From: Liolophura sinensis
Lineage: Eukaryota; Mollusca; Polyplacophora; Chitonida; Chitonidae
DNA: 64,000 nucleotides
Reading direction: 5' to 3'
Assembly (NCBI RefSeq): GCF_032854445.1
Contig: NC_088304.1
Span: forward strand, 14,955,704 to 15,019,703
Shown here in pieces: positions 39,901 to 52,800 of the stretch (position 1 is its first letter; every line of letters begins with the position of its first letter). The notes under the pieces were generated by a model. It had not been told where the DNA came from. It saw nothing but the letters and a program-made list of their open reading frames with translations, and did no database searches. The position numbers and the translations under genes were made by a program.

Positions 39901-40203
39901 CCGAATTCTCGGAGAATAGGGCTTCTGAATGTTGGGTCCCCTGGCCAACTTAGCCCAACAGATATATATATATATATATATACACATGTGCTTATCAACT
40001 GAAAAACAATCTGTGAACCACAGCACTAAGCATATGCATACGTGTGTATATGTAGCCATCACATGCATGTGAATAATATGACTGATGCATATGGCACATT
40101 ATACCTGTAGTTTTCAGTCTGAACAATATTGTTTGCCACAATCAACAATGTGACATATTTTATATGTAGCCAACTGGTTCTCTTATTTACATAAAATTTT
40201 TTT
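36945..40203. other. non-coding stretch
   Basis: AT-rich with several A or T runs and a (TA) microsatellite at 39961-39981. 38380-38620 and 39500-39830 are more complex blocks of unknown meaning. No exon recognised. Confidence 0.55.
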
Positions 40204-40412
40204 AAAAATCATATATTCCTAAACATAAACGCATGTGTATTTAAAAAAACAAAACGAAAATTATATATTCCTAAACATAAACACATGTGTATTTAAAAAC
40301 ACAAAACAAAAATTACATATTCCTAAACATAAACGCATGTGTACTTAAAACACAAAACGAAAATTATATATTCCTAAACATAAACGCATGTGTACTTACA
40401 AAATAAAACTAC
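40204..40412. repeat. tandem repeat of about 52 bp, four copies
   Basis: The phrase TATTCCTAAACATAAACGCA, followed by TGTGTACTTAAAA and CAAAACGAAAATTA, recurs at spacings of 52, 52 and 51 bases. Confidence 0.93.
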
Positions 40413-40496
40413 TGATTCAGCAATACACGTAGGTATGTATGTATACTTCAGCTTGTACTACATGCATGTAGTAAAACATCACCTTTACACAAGCTT

Positions 40497-40565
40497 GAGT
40501 ATGGCAACATGCTATTTTTGAGTATGGCAACATGCTATTTTTGAGTATGGCAACATGCTATTTTA
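40497..40565. repeat. 23-bp tandem repeat, three copies
   Basis: GAGTATGGCAACATGCTATT plus TTT repeats three times back to back with one change at the end. Confidence 0.95.
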
Positions 40566-42918
40566 TGTGGCTAACAATTCAGATCGAAGATTAAAATAAT
40601 CTGCTCAAGTTGTATCAAGGAAATTCTTAGAAATGAGATAAGCAGGGCCATGAATTTACCATTTTTAATAACTTCTAATACAAAGTTATGGGGTGATACA
40701 AACATATAATACACGAGTTATATAGATATTTCCCAACAACGTTGGTTAATGGAATGGTTGGAGTACCTGTAATATCTCCCTGCTAAATCTGTACTGTAAA
40801 ATAGACTAATAACAATAACTCAGGCTTCATTACATTATTATCAGTGAATCTATGCAGCAGGCTCAAGCTGTTGCCTACTGTCTGGGTTGTCATGTTAACA
40901 GTTCAGTTGAAAGGTAGGCCTTGTACACTTTACTCAATAAAGGCAAGAAACTGCTGTAAAATGGTGGGAGGCAGTGTGATTTTATCAAGAGGGGTAAAGC
41001 TTATTCTCGAGTCTACCTGGCATATTTGTTTGCACCAGAAACTAGGGGGCGCCACACAAAAGGTGACAAGCTTGTGCCAGCTAATCGCTGAAGCCTCAAG
41101 GAGAGCAGTTCTTTTTTTTTTTTTTTGACAAAAAAAAAGCTCCCCTAACATCAAAAGCATCGACCCTAGCCCTTGGCACAAAGCAAATCCATTAAAAGAT
41201 CTAATATGAGGTTTGCAAGGAAAAAAGCTTTGAAAATTATATTGTACATTCTGGAGCTCAGGCACACATTGGTGGCTCTCGGGGTACAGACAAAGACAGG
41301 GGGCATGAGGTCAACATGTCGTATAATATCACAGACGCTAAGTACTTTGTGCATAATGCAACAAGAGCAGAAAAAACAAGGCAAAGCTTCATGCACGAAA
41401 CACGGCACACTCTGCCAAAAGGAGGCTGCACAAGCAACTGGAGTGTACGTTTGTCTAACAAAGGCAGGGATTATGAAGTGCACAAATGACTTGGGGCGTT
41501 CTCCATATTACAAGCATACTGTTAGCTTGGGAGAGAAGTGGAAAGAACTCTTAAAGTGTTTATTGTAACAAAACATTGTCCATATGGGGGGGGGGAGCTG
41601 ACCTTTATCAATACATACTCTCTCTCTATGGACGCAAGATTGATCTAGGACTAAAGTGGCAAAATGTTGAATTAGAAGATTAAAGGGGTAATATAATGTA
41701 TCTGTCACAAATCCATAACTGCAGCTCAATTAACCAAACTTCTCAACAGTGTTTAGATGGGCCAATAAATATTTCCAAGAATCAAACAATTCAAGGAAAA
41801 GAATTCTAAGTATTTTATTGAGCCTGTCTGGACAAAACACACTTATCGTCTATCTGAAAGGTCACACTTTCCACCTAAATATACACATAGAAGTGTGCAC
41901 TTTATTTCTTACTCAAGGAAATCGATCTTTGTCTACTATACATGTACAGTTGACATGAGAACAACTTCAACCAACACTAGATCGCAGAGAGACGCCACAT
42001 TCTGTTGTTGCTAAAATGGCCTAGATTTTGTTGGCTATAAATGGACATAGGCACAAGTGGAGTGAACTTGAAGCCGAGCCACGACAAGCACCCTCAAACA
42101 GTTTTAACCCCTAGGGCTAAGTCCCATGACAGTTTTCCATGAGCCTGTCCCAGCCATTACCCGTTTGTGTTGACACGGGTCAAACAAGGTGGCCGACTAC
42201 CTGATACATGTCAACACCTGCCCATAATAAGCCTTCATTTACCTAGCTAATGTTCAGGTGTTGAGTAGCTCAAACAGGTAATTGAGTAATAAGAGAAGAC
42301 CTAAATTCGCAGTCAGAGCAGATTTACGGTCTTGTGTTTTAGTCCGTTTGGGTGTCTACATAATGCTGGGAAGAGCTTACCAGTGCAGGGTAGAGCTTAC
42401 GAGGCCTTTGAACTCAACACTCCGCCTCTTGGAAATTGTAAAGACTTTCCAAAGTAATCCATTAAAAACGTATCCAAGACAGGGTCCATGCTTTGATGTA
42501 GTCGAGAATATAATTGTTAGTTTGAGCTTTGAAATGGAGCACCCTAATGAAACGGTAGGTCTCAAAGTACTCTAGATCAGGGTTTGAGTCCCTAGGCTTG
42601 GTAAGAAGCCAATCCCTGGGACTATTAACCAGTTCACAGGCTCTGGGATAAACCCCCTACCATTGTGAGAGACTATCAGTCTGGAAAAACACAGCTCAGG
42701 TTGCTTTGATGTCTCTCCTGTTCAAAAGCCACAAGACTTTTTTTAGCACACTAACAATAACACTTGCTGAAAGAAAGAACACGTTTGTAATTTCGACAAC
42801 ACAATAGGTTTGTTGGCCGACTCTTAAAATATAGTGAACTTATCATCGTGACCTCATGAAAACAGAAACTGAGGGCAATTTTAGTGAAACAACAACAAAA
42901 TTCCCTGAATTCAATTTC
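40566..42918. other. non-coding stretch with two-strand open frames
   Basis: At about 41000-41570 long frames are open on both strands (up to 131 codons on plus, 111 on minus). They lack an ATG start at the frame edge, known motifs or fitting splice sites. A GGGTTTGAGTCCC phrase near 42579 resembles a tRNA B box, but no tRNA or SINE head surrounds it. Confidence 0.45.
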
Positions 42919-42929
42919 TTCACTGGTAA

Positions 42930-43091
42930 ATTTATTTATTTGATTGGTGTTTAAACTGTACTCCAGAATATTTCACTAGCATGACAGCAGCCAGCATTGT
43001 GGTGAGCGGAAACCAGGTAGAGCATGGGGGACACCCACAACCTTCAGCAGGCTGCCCAGCAGGCCTTCTCATCTTTGGCCCGAGAGAAATG
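42930..43091 (-). mobile_element. head-less SINE with 11-bp target-site duplication
   Basis: Tail and central domain (ATTTATTTATTTGATTGGTG ... ACCCACAACCTTCAGCAGG ... GGCCCGAGAGAAAT) with no tRNA-like head. TTCACTGGTAA at 42919-42929 and 43092-43102 marks 5' truncation at insertion. Confidence 0.92.
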
Positions 43092-43102
43092 TTCACTGGT
43101 AA

Positions 43103-46100
43103 GTATGTTGAATACTTCTGATCTAATAAGGAATTTGTGCTCGTCTTACATGTAGGTAATACAAATGTACCACATACATATATTTTCAATATTTTACAGA
43201 TACCCCTCCCCCCCGCCCTCCCAACACACACAAAGATAACCATGATACGCAGAACATTCAATTCACCACTGGTTCCCATGTTAACAGACCTCGTCCGGGT
43301 TATCAAAGTTTCGCCACAAGGGAGCAAAAGGTCTTTGGTAGAAATGTCAAAATTGGGTTCGCCCCAATTTATTTATCATAATGTAATTTCAATAGATTGA
43401 CAATTAATGACCTTTAAGGTACTTAACAAGCAGAGATCAAGTTATAACTCCCTTACATCTAGAGGTGACACAGAATGTGTACATACCTAAATCAATGTAG
43501 TGGGAAATAATATCCGTGCTTATCCAAAATTATTCTTTTTGGTCCATAATTTCAAACCCTAAATTTACACACAAATAAATAATAATACGCAATTTGATAC
43601 ACAGCATTGTTATTTAACATTTAAACAAAATGATCATTGGAAATTGCAACCGATTAACTTGTCAAACTGCACATGATCAACTGATATTTTCAGGGAACTT
43701 TCACCTTTTTCCCACTCTTAAACAGCATTAATTGAACCAATGACGTAAATTATTCACGTGCCCTTTTTCCTGTTTGCCGTGCTGGGGACAATGAAGCTTA
43801 TTAACCAGTAATTGTAAAGGTTACTTAAGTCCATTAAGTGTTTGCATGTAATGAATTATCTGGCATGCTGACTAGAATTTAGGTGACTTCGTTAACCTTT
43901 TGATAACTACAACATTATTCCGGAATACTTTCACATGAAGTTTTTGGCCTGACAACATTCACTATACACGTGTATGTTGAGATGACGCTGCATTCACACC
44001 TTACTTCTGATGAATTTCATTCAACACATAGAACTGTTCTATTTAATGTACTCCGACAATTTGAATTCAATAAATGATGCATCATCTGAAATACAATTAT
44101 ACGACAAAAAAAATAAAAAAAATTACATTCAGGTGGATAATTTTGATTTTTTCTAAAACTCGCATAAACTGTCAAGTGAATCCAATCATTCATTCATTAA
44201 ATTTCATCTTTAATTGCTCAACGGAACATTTTGAGGAATATCAAACTGTTCTGTGTCAAAGACAGAGTCAAATATTTATATAATTATTGCCTTACCCTTA
44301 TATCAATAATTTTGTCTGGATTTATTTTCTCTCCACACAGAAGAAACAAAAGCACCCCCAGCAGGTATCGGACTTGCTTTGCCGTATCAGACTCACTTTG
44401 CAGTGTCAGAGACCTGTACTTTTAGACTGTGTACATGTAGCTTGGCATTGCAAGTTACAAAATTTGCAAAAATGGCTCTAGGTTGAGCTGCACATGTTAC
44501 AAACAAGAGGAGTTGGGGGAAGGTAAAAGGAAACATATTGACAGACATAGTGATAATATTAAACTTTTACTTATGCTATCTTCAGCTCTCAATCCTCTTA
44601 TACACGTGTAGTGGAACTTTCAACATATATGTTCCATGTATACAAAAGTATTCCCTCTTCCTTCCTGGTATAGATCAGTACCCCTAAGAGCCTTGGGGCT
44701 GCAACTGGGGTGTCGTGTAATCCCTGGATCAACAACCCAATAGAGGGCAATCTTACAAAGCTGACACCCTACACTTAATCCTTACAACAATACCAGGGTA
44801 TAGGACGTCGGTCTGGTTAAGCCATGTGTGATAGAGTCAGGAGTTCACTCCAGGCCATGCCTGACTTGATCTCTTCAGCACAAAAAATTGTCTTAATTTA
44901 TATGAAATACATATGTATACACAAGCAAGCCACGAAATTATATTAGTTTCTGTATGAAAAGAAATTTCAATGAGAGCACGACATTGAAGTTGATCATCCA
45001 GTCCATGGCAGAGCTTCAAAGCAATCCTAGTAGCCTCATCCAGAGTAAAGCACCAATCACACATATCAAATAATAGCCTCATTTTAGTTCACATCGCTAC
45101 GCCATTACAATATATGAAGGACAGCAAGCAGCAAAATTTGACAGCGACATGTATATGTCATCACTGTCACATCAACCTATTTCATGGGTTAAAAGGTAAC
45201 AAGAAAGAACAAAATGTTAGCAGCTGTTTGTAATACAAGAACTGGAGCCTTTTCTTTTTTTGTGTTCGTGATGTGTTTCTTTTCGCTCGTTTCTCAACAA
45301 GCTGTTGGTTGCTGGCATCACTACAAACAATTACGGCTGTATTTACTTGTTGACTCGTCCAGATTCCAAGTCATAGCCTAACAGCGGCATCACGAGGGGT
45401 CGAATTTTGAGCATCCCAGAAACCCGTCTCTTCCTGTTACATGTCTGCCTCATCGAGTTGACAGACGGTGTTTATAAAAACTCTGGGAGTTGTGTCAGTA
45501 ACCCTACAAAACAGGCCTTCCGCGGTGTCTGCCAAAGCGCACTGCAAACAAGTCGTTTGTTCAATCGTTCCCCCTGCTGAGAAGAATGCTGAAGCAATGT
45601 GCCACCTTGAGGGAAGCAGGGAGACAGGACCGTGCAGGGCAGGCTTTAGCAGAGTTTCTGAGATTCCCTAAGCAAACAGGGAAACAGCCTGGTCATGTCT
45701 TCAGAACACTGCAACCCTACAGTTACACAGCATGCATGGCCACCAAACAACCAACCTGGACATTTTCACAAAAGCTGCAAAAACCCTACAGAGTACAGAG
45801 TGAGATTACACATTCAGAGATGGCCCCTTAAGAACATTTGCTTTGCAGGTATGCATTTGAAATGAGAAGTGAATAAAAGCACCTTGATTTTAGCAGATGT
45901 ACATGTATTCAAAATGGACTTACTGTATTCATAAAGCTGAATGAAAATCCTGGCAATGTTACTGTATGATCAGTTGAGGACAGGTACTTCCGAGAATTTG
46001 AAATCCGTGTATCACTCTCATCCCTTGGATTTCAGCCTGTGCTTAAAGGGACTGCATGTCCCCACATAATAATGAAGTGGAACACTTAAAGGAGAGGTAG

Positions 46101-47558
46101 AAACCCAGATAAATCCAAACAAATGGGAACACCTCTGTTGGGTACATGGAATCTTAAAAACCAAATCCTTGATCACGTGTATGGAGTATGGACTTCTTGA
46201 CACTAGCTATCCAATACAAATGAAGTCTTTGCTTCAACTGTAATAATATTCCCCAATCTTGTTGTTTCCGTCCATGAGCACTGCAATCTTATTTGAAGTA
46301 AAATCCAATCACATAAATGATGCAGTGAATCATGCTAACACAATTAAACACTTTTCTTGTCATCAATAAAGCCTAGCAAAGATTCACATACAGAATCCCT
46401 TTCTCTCAAACAGGTCCTCTGAACAAGCCTGTGGGCACAGGATCAAATACACTCCAATCTTCAAAATATTCTGGTTTCTCTCAAACAAAGAATGTCGCTG
46501 CCAAGGTGCTAGAGAGCCACAACAACAGTTTGGTTTGGCTACACCTTGTGGGATTCTCAGTTTGGCCTGTCGTCTTTCTTCACACTGCCATGTTATGAGG
46601 CGAGAAACAAGCACCTCACATGCTCCCGGCTTCAAGGCTTCGCCCTAGACTGACTAGGCTGTGCCAGCTATCCCAGACCCATACAGGCAAGAACAAAGAC
46701 TGACCCAAGAGGGGCCAGTCAGCCAGCCAGCAAGCTGTATTCAGCTAGGGGCCTTCACTCAGCAGGCTGGGAACATGGAATAGTGGGTTAGGGGCTGGCT
46801 GTGTGGCTTCAGGCTGTGTGTCAGGATGTAGCGGCTAACAGCAAGCTGGTATTAACTGCAGATGATCCCTCTGCTATTGAACGACCCCACTGAACACAGC
46901 CTAACACAAACAGCCCCAGGACAGGAGATTTTACCCCTCGTGTTATGTATTTACCCAGATACAAATCTCTTCTTGTAACACATACTAATAGCAGACAGTC
47001 AATCACTGGACAGCAGTAACATGCCTGCAGCTTATTGCTAAATGTGTGCTAAAATCAAAAGCTGGCAGACAGAATACACCTTTGTACCTTTTCTTTGTGT
47101 TGATATTAAAGACCATGGACACAAAAATGTCTTAAATACAGTCTTGCACATCTACAGTTGTAGGACTGATTTACTTTTGCTAATTTACATGTACACCTGG
47201 TTACAGATTTGTTAATATTCATCACTTCCACAACTGAAAAATAAGTAAACAATCTTATAAGGCCTCATAAAGTTATTTTATCTACGAGAACGTACTTGAA
47301 AAAAAAACTTGAACTTGTTTTCAAAAACCCATATATGTCGGTGCATCTTTTAAGTACGTATACGTATTACTTATACATATATAGCCTACTTATATTTACA
47401 CATATATACCTACAATACCTTTCACTTCCTCTCTCCATCAGATGTTAAGCTTACTGGATTATTTCAGCTGAAGACTCCCTTGACATTATTCCAGCAGGTA
47501 CATGTGTATTTAGAAGCACCTACATATACAAATGTCCTTAGTTAGCTGGGTGGCTTAG

Positions 47559-47594
<36 letters not shown>

Positions 47595-49636
47595 AGAGAA
47601 AAAAAATGGTGAAATTACCTCCATGGACAGCAAGCCCATCATAGCCTCACCCTGGGTGATAAAATCAAAGGCTAGTTTATGTGGTGGACAGTCAGTCACA
47701 CATGCCCCTGTTAAAGGCAATTTTAAAACCTTGACCAGAAATACAATCACCAAACAGTGGCCTGCAGTGTCATAAAGCTCCCAAGAGAGGCCAGGCCATC
47801 TGTTTTGGCTCCACATGAGAGCAGGTATTCAAGTGTTACCAACAGCTCAATGGCTGGTTCAATAGCCTGTAAAACTGTCCAGTCAAAGCCTGAGCGGCAC
47901 TAGTGAGAGCCGGGCACAGCAGCCTCTAACCTTTTGTATCTCCATGTATGAAGAGGTCAGCAGTAATGAAACAGCAATTGGGGTGAAAGCTAATGCACCT
48001 TGAAATCCCATTTAGACTGGTCTGGGCCACTTCAGAAGTTGATGGCTTTATGTGCGTCTGTTTTGCAGTTAACACTAGCTGGTGTTGTCACGCTGACCCA
48101 TAAACACCTTGACTAGCTCTCCGCCCCCTTGCTGTGTTAAGTCAGGGTTCAGTTCCCCAGACCCTTGGGGTCTGCCTGGTCTTTATTCTGGTCCCTCAAC
48201 CAGCAATGATAAACACCTCTGTCAGCCATGCCTGAGCTAATTACAAACCATCACATCAAAAATTACAGGTGAGTCCTAAGTTGAACCCACCTGAGTTTGA
48301 TCATTTAACTTCACAGGTACACTAGGTACTCCTTAATCCTGTCATTTACCTGAACATAACATTACAGCTCACGTAACAAAACACCGGAGAAGATCGTTCC
48401 GGATATTGGAAGGATCAAGTATAGGTATTAGCCCACTTAGGGATGTCTAAATCCACTCTATTATTAGTATAAAAAATACAGTGTCATTTAATCTGGTGGC
48501 AACTACCGGTCATTGAATAGAGTTAAAGAAAAGCGTGTACATGTAAATGAAAAGGGGGCCAGGAAGAATTCTAATCTGTTAATTTATTGAGTTCATACAT
48601 ACATAATACTTGGGGGTGGGGGTGATGGGGTGGGGCGCTGGAATTAAACAGCCAGCCAGCAAATGATATGACGTACATTAAAGAATGTATACAAGGAGTT
48701 AAGAAAAAATATACACATTGAACTTTCAAATCAATATGATCAGGGAATATTTACTGACATATTTATGCTCACTGCATTTCCCAGCAAGCTGGAATTGAGT
48801 CAGCTGGGACAAAGAAATATCACTTAAGTATTTTGCACATGTACAGCAAATGAACTGTACTCAGCGATATAAAACCCACACGTACGTACAAAATACAAGC
48901 AAATATCTCTATATATCACCGTTTGCACAAACTGCCTGACATTTGCGAATTAAAAATTAACTCAATATTAAATAACAAACAGCTAATAGATAAATCTATA
49001 ATGCTCTATTTGCAAACCTGCCCTTCACATTAGCACGAATTATATCCTGTGCGCTTAATAAATATTGAAATAAAAAGCAAACACCTTTCACTCGGGTTGA
49101 TCCTGAAGTTTTCCTCGCATACCTACAGGCTCAGTGGCAAACATTTCCCAGTATCATAGCCACGAATCCCGTTTCCCAAGCACTGGGCGAGACAGACAGT
49201 CCTCTTTTTCTATCCTTATACACCAATCACTCTTGCAAAATGCAAGTCAACCCGCTTTGTTTACATTCTTCTACAACAGCTTGTGGTTACTGAGTTATCT
49301 CCCTTTTGTCTGACAAAGGGTTTGCTTGGATCCCTGATAACAGAGAACATACTGATGTATGGCTCTGTCGATCTGCCTTCAGACAGCTTCACAAGTCACC
49401 AGTATTGCTCCCCATCAGAACCATAAACAAAGTAATCTGCACCGGGATCTGTAACACTGTGATAAGACTAATGTATCTCCCCAAAAGCTAACCCTTAAAC
49501 ATTACTTCCTAGAGCCTCTGTGCATCCACTGCTTCCCCATGCCAGGGTAGTCCTCTTAAAGGGGCCACTGACTGAGGTTTGCTGCTACAACCACAAAGCC
49601 TGACAGCTTCTGAAGTACACTCCAACCTGCGTAATG
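43103..49636. other. long non-coding stretch
   Basis: Mostly AT-rich. It has a C-rich run at 43204-43215 and a 30-base A run with (GA) at 47562-47600. I found no exon, SINE or array in it. Confidence 0.5.
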
Positions 49637-49817
49637 CACACCAACATGAATGTTCACACCAAAAACATGTATTTTCACACCAACATGAATGTTCACACCA
49701 ACAACATGTATTTTCACACCAACATGTATTTTCACACCAACATGTATATCCACACCAACAAGAATGTTCATATCAAAAACATGTATATCCACACCAAAGA
49801 CATGTATATTCACATTA
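49637..49817. repeat. 18-bp minisatellite, about ten copies
   Basis: The unit alternates CACACCAACATGAATGTT with CACACCAAAAACATGTATTTT-like forms. Because 18 is a multiple of three, several frames stay open (His/Asn/Met-rich), but they start and stop with the array. Confidence 0.92.
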
Positions 49818-52800
49818 AACTCCTGGTTCCAGGTTGTGCTAAAATGTGTTAAATGGGTTGTAATTCGTTACCCTCCTCGTAGGCTTGTACAAAGTATATT
49901 CTCTTTACTTTGCAAGATTTTATACTACGGTTATGCAAATAGTCATCAGGGATTAGACGGACACTGGGATGAAAAAGAGGAAACTATACATCGTACTTAT
50001 AATTTTGACTCTTATAGTATTTCTGAATTAAATTCTAAACATTTTTCTGATGCATTTTTTTTCTTTTTTATAAATAAATAGGAATTCCTCCAAAAAGAGG
50101 ACAAATTTCATGCCCAAGTATTGCATCATCTTCTCTTTGGCAGCTATCCTATTCACAGTTTTACATCTAACCTTAACCCTAACTCAAACAAATGAATATA
50201 AGACATGCTTTAGACTTTATGATACATGTTACTTTTAAGAATATCAACAGATGACACTTGTGGAAGCAGACACTGAGTCTCCTTCATAAGATTTGCCAAA
50301 AACCATCACTGTTCACCCAGTTCGTTACTTTATCTATAATGACTGAAGATTAAATTAGTTCACCAGTACTGCACATCACACAGGGAACAAGGGTGTTTGA
50401 TCTGCTTTGAAGTGAACTGTTACCTACTTGAATTTATGCAGGATGAACTGAATGCATGAACAGTCCTAAAATGTTTGACAATTGGATCAGATGGACAGGA
50501 AGGCTGTGACAGAGTATACCTAATACACTGACACAAGGGATCAATCAAGGTATACGGTATACAGTCAAGAGAAGCAGACTAAGCTTGAGCAGCCGCCACG
50601 GGATCCCTGCGAGTCTATGACTGTCCTGGTAACGGCATGGCACTCACGCAGTATGCCAATCCAATCTGCGCCAGCCAAGAGCCATGGGATCATCAATTGC
50701 GGAGTTCTTCCTCCCATAGGGGGCCACCTTGCATTACAAGTAATGGAATTAGGGGCCTGAAATTAAGTCTGTAGTGAAGACAAACCCGGTCTGGCCATCA
50801 GAGCTGTGAATCCATTAGAAATCCATAGCAGGGCCTAACATAGCCTGGCTATAGGCCACTGAGTCTCTCTACATGCTCCAGTTCGGTCGATGGCAAATTG
50901 GATGCATGTCAAGCAGACTCCATCAGCCTGGACAAGTGATTGAAGTGGTCTTTGTGGGATTACGGTCTTTAAAATATCAATCTAATTTATGCATTCAGGA
51001 GGGCATGTGAGCGGCGAACTCTAAAGCCTGCGCGATCCCTCAGGGAGTGTATGTGCACGAAGGGAATAATTTCTCGCAATATCGATAATTGGTAAAGAAC
51101 ACGACACGGTGGGGCCCAGGGGGAAAAGCGAGAATGAGATACAAAGTGCGGTAATGAAGCCTTTAGACTGTTGAGCAACTTGATGGCTGCCCTTAATAGG
51201 GACAGAAGACAATGGAACCTTTCGAGCGGACATGAATACATCCTTCGTCCATGTAGCCATGTTGACATGCACACTCCCATTACCTATTTGAACTCATGAT
51301 GCAATGAATGCTCAGGGAATAGTTCACATGCTAGTCAAAACCATAGTATTTCAACCTGATTAGATTTGAAAAAGTAAGCTAGGACAACATTTTTATTTCA
51401 TTAGATAAACATAAAATTAAAATCAAATTCAAGTCCTGGATTGCTTTAGTGAGGTACTGCACATGAAAGATGAATTGTTTAAGTCTGATTGAATGCATAA
51501 CGATACCTCACAAACTGAGCTGTCCGTCTACATATGGCCAAAGATATCGACCATTAACTGTGCATTAAGTTTTTTTAATGTTATGGCTAGATCTCAGATT
51601 TCAGCCCTTTACAGAATCTAATATTCAGCAGTTTAACATGGAAGAGTATTCATACTGAACAAATATACAAGACTAACAACTTACCAGACACATGTCCCAT
51701 CCTGATCATAGAAATATTAGTAAATGATCCTCATTTTTACTTCCATTTCACCAAAAACAGATCACAGCGCTTCACTTTTTCTCAGCACAAAATTCCACAT
51801 CATCCCAGTTAATCCTTTCTTTCCACTGGAGTCTAAAATCCTTGTTCTAAAGTTAAAACAACAAGACTGGTAGCAACCTCACAACAACAACAACAGCAGG
51901 ACATGACCCTGATTCTCCCTGCACATGTGGTGGTTATCCCAGTCTGTCCGACACTGATGAGCTCTTCTGGTGGCTGCAGACCTGCCACAGGCACTGCTGC
52001 GGTGAGCCTCCTTAGTGTGCTCTACAGAGAAATGCTCCTATCTGAATAATTTTGCTATTCAATCGGCCCGTAGGCTCTCCCAGCCAACGATGGGCTCATT
52101 CTTACAACTAATGGCATAGCAAGCCAGATCATATTTGTATCCAATGGTCTTTCGTTGTCAGGTCAAGATGAATAGAGGAGGAAAAAGTGTGTTGATGGAA
52201 AGTGGGTTCGGCAAGAAGGGCTGCCGGGCCGATCAATAGGCCTATTGAATAACTCACAGCATAATCAGGCAAGATTGCCTGGAGCTTTGTTAGTCCGCTC
52301 GGTGGATGAAGGAAGTTTTCAGGAAAGAAAACAAACTGCTGATCAATGGCTGCAATTGATGTCGGTCAATGCGGCGCAAAGTGCCACTGAAATGATTTTG
52401 AAATGAAAACGACATGCATATTGTATAGCGGCATGCGATCAATGTGGCCATCTTAAGCTGGGCACCCGATTTGTTGAACGATCCCTGCGCGAGACAGGTG
52501 GAGAGAAACCGATATTCCATTGAACCAATGACACTTCATCTGTCGGAAGTGCCGTCTTTACTGTGCAGAGGCAAAGAAAAGTGCGCTTAGCTGGAGATAG
52601 AATGATGAAGTACTCCCTCTTGTCTCCCGGCTCTACTGACAGAAAAGAGGGAATTAAACTCGGGGAGGAAGTGGCTGTGTAGGGTTTGGAGAACGAGGAA
52701 AAAACAGAGTCGAGTTTGAAAGACTTGGCAGGTCTTTGTGGCTATGATAGCTCCATCAAGCTGAAGAGCATTGGTACACTATAAGCCCGGATTACTGGTC

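Noticed and set aside
41166-41568. 131-codon plus frame and 105-codon minus frame over the same bases
   Set aside because: Open on both strands, no domain, no fitting splice sites, non-ATG start at the frame edge; compatible with chance.
42570-42600. GGGTTTGAGTCCC resembling a tRNA B box
   Set aside because: No acceptor stem, A box or SINE body at the right distance.
49556-50081. Overlapping His/Asn-rich or Val-rich frames
   Set aside because: Produced by the 18-bp minisatellite, open on both strands.
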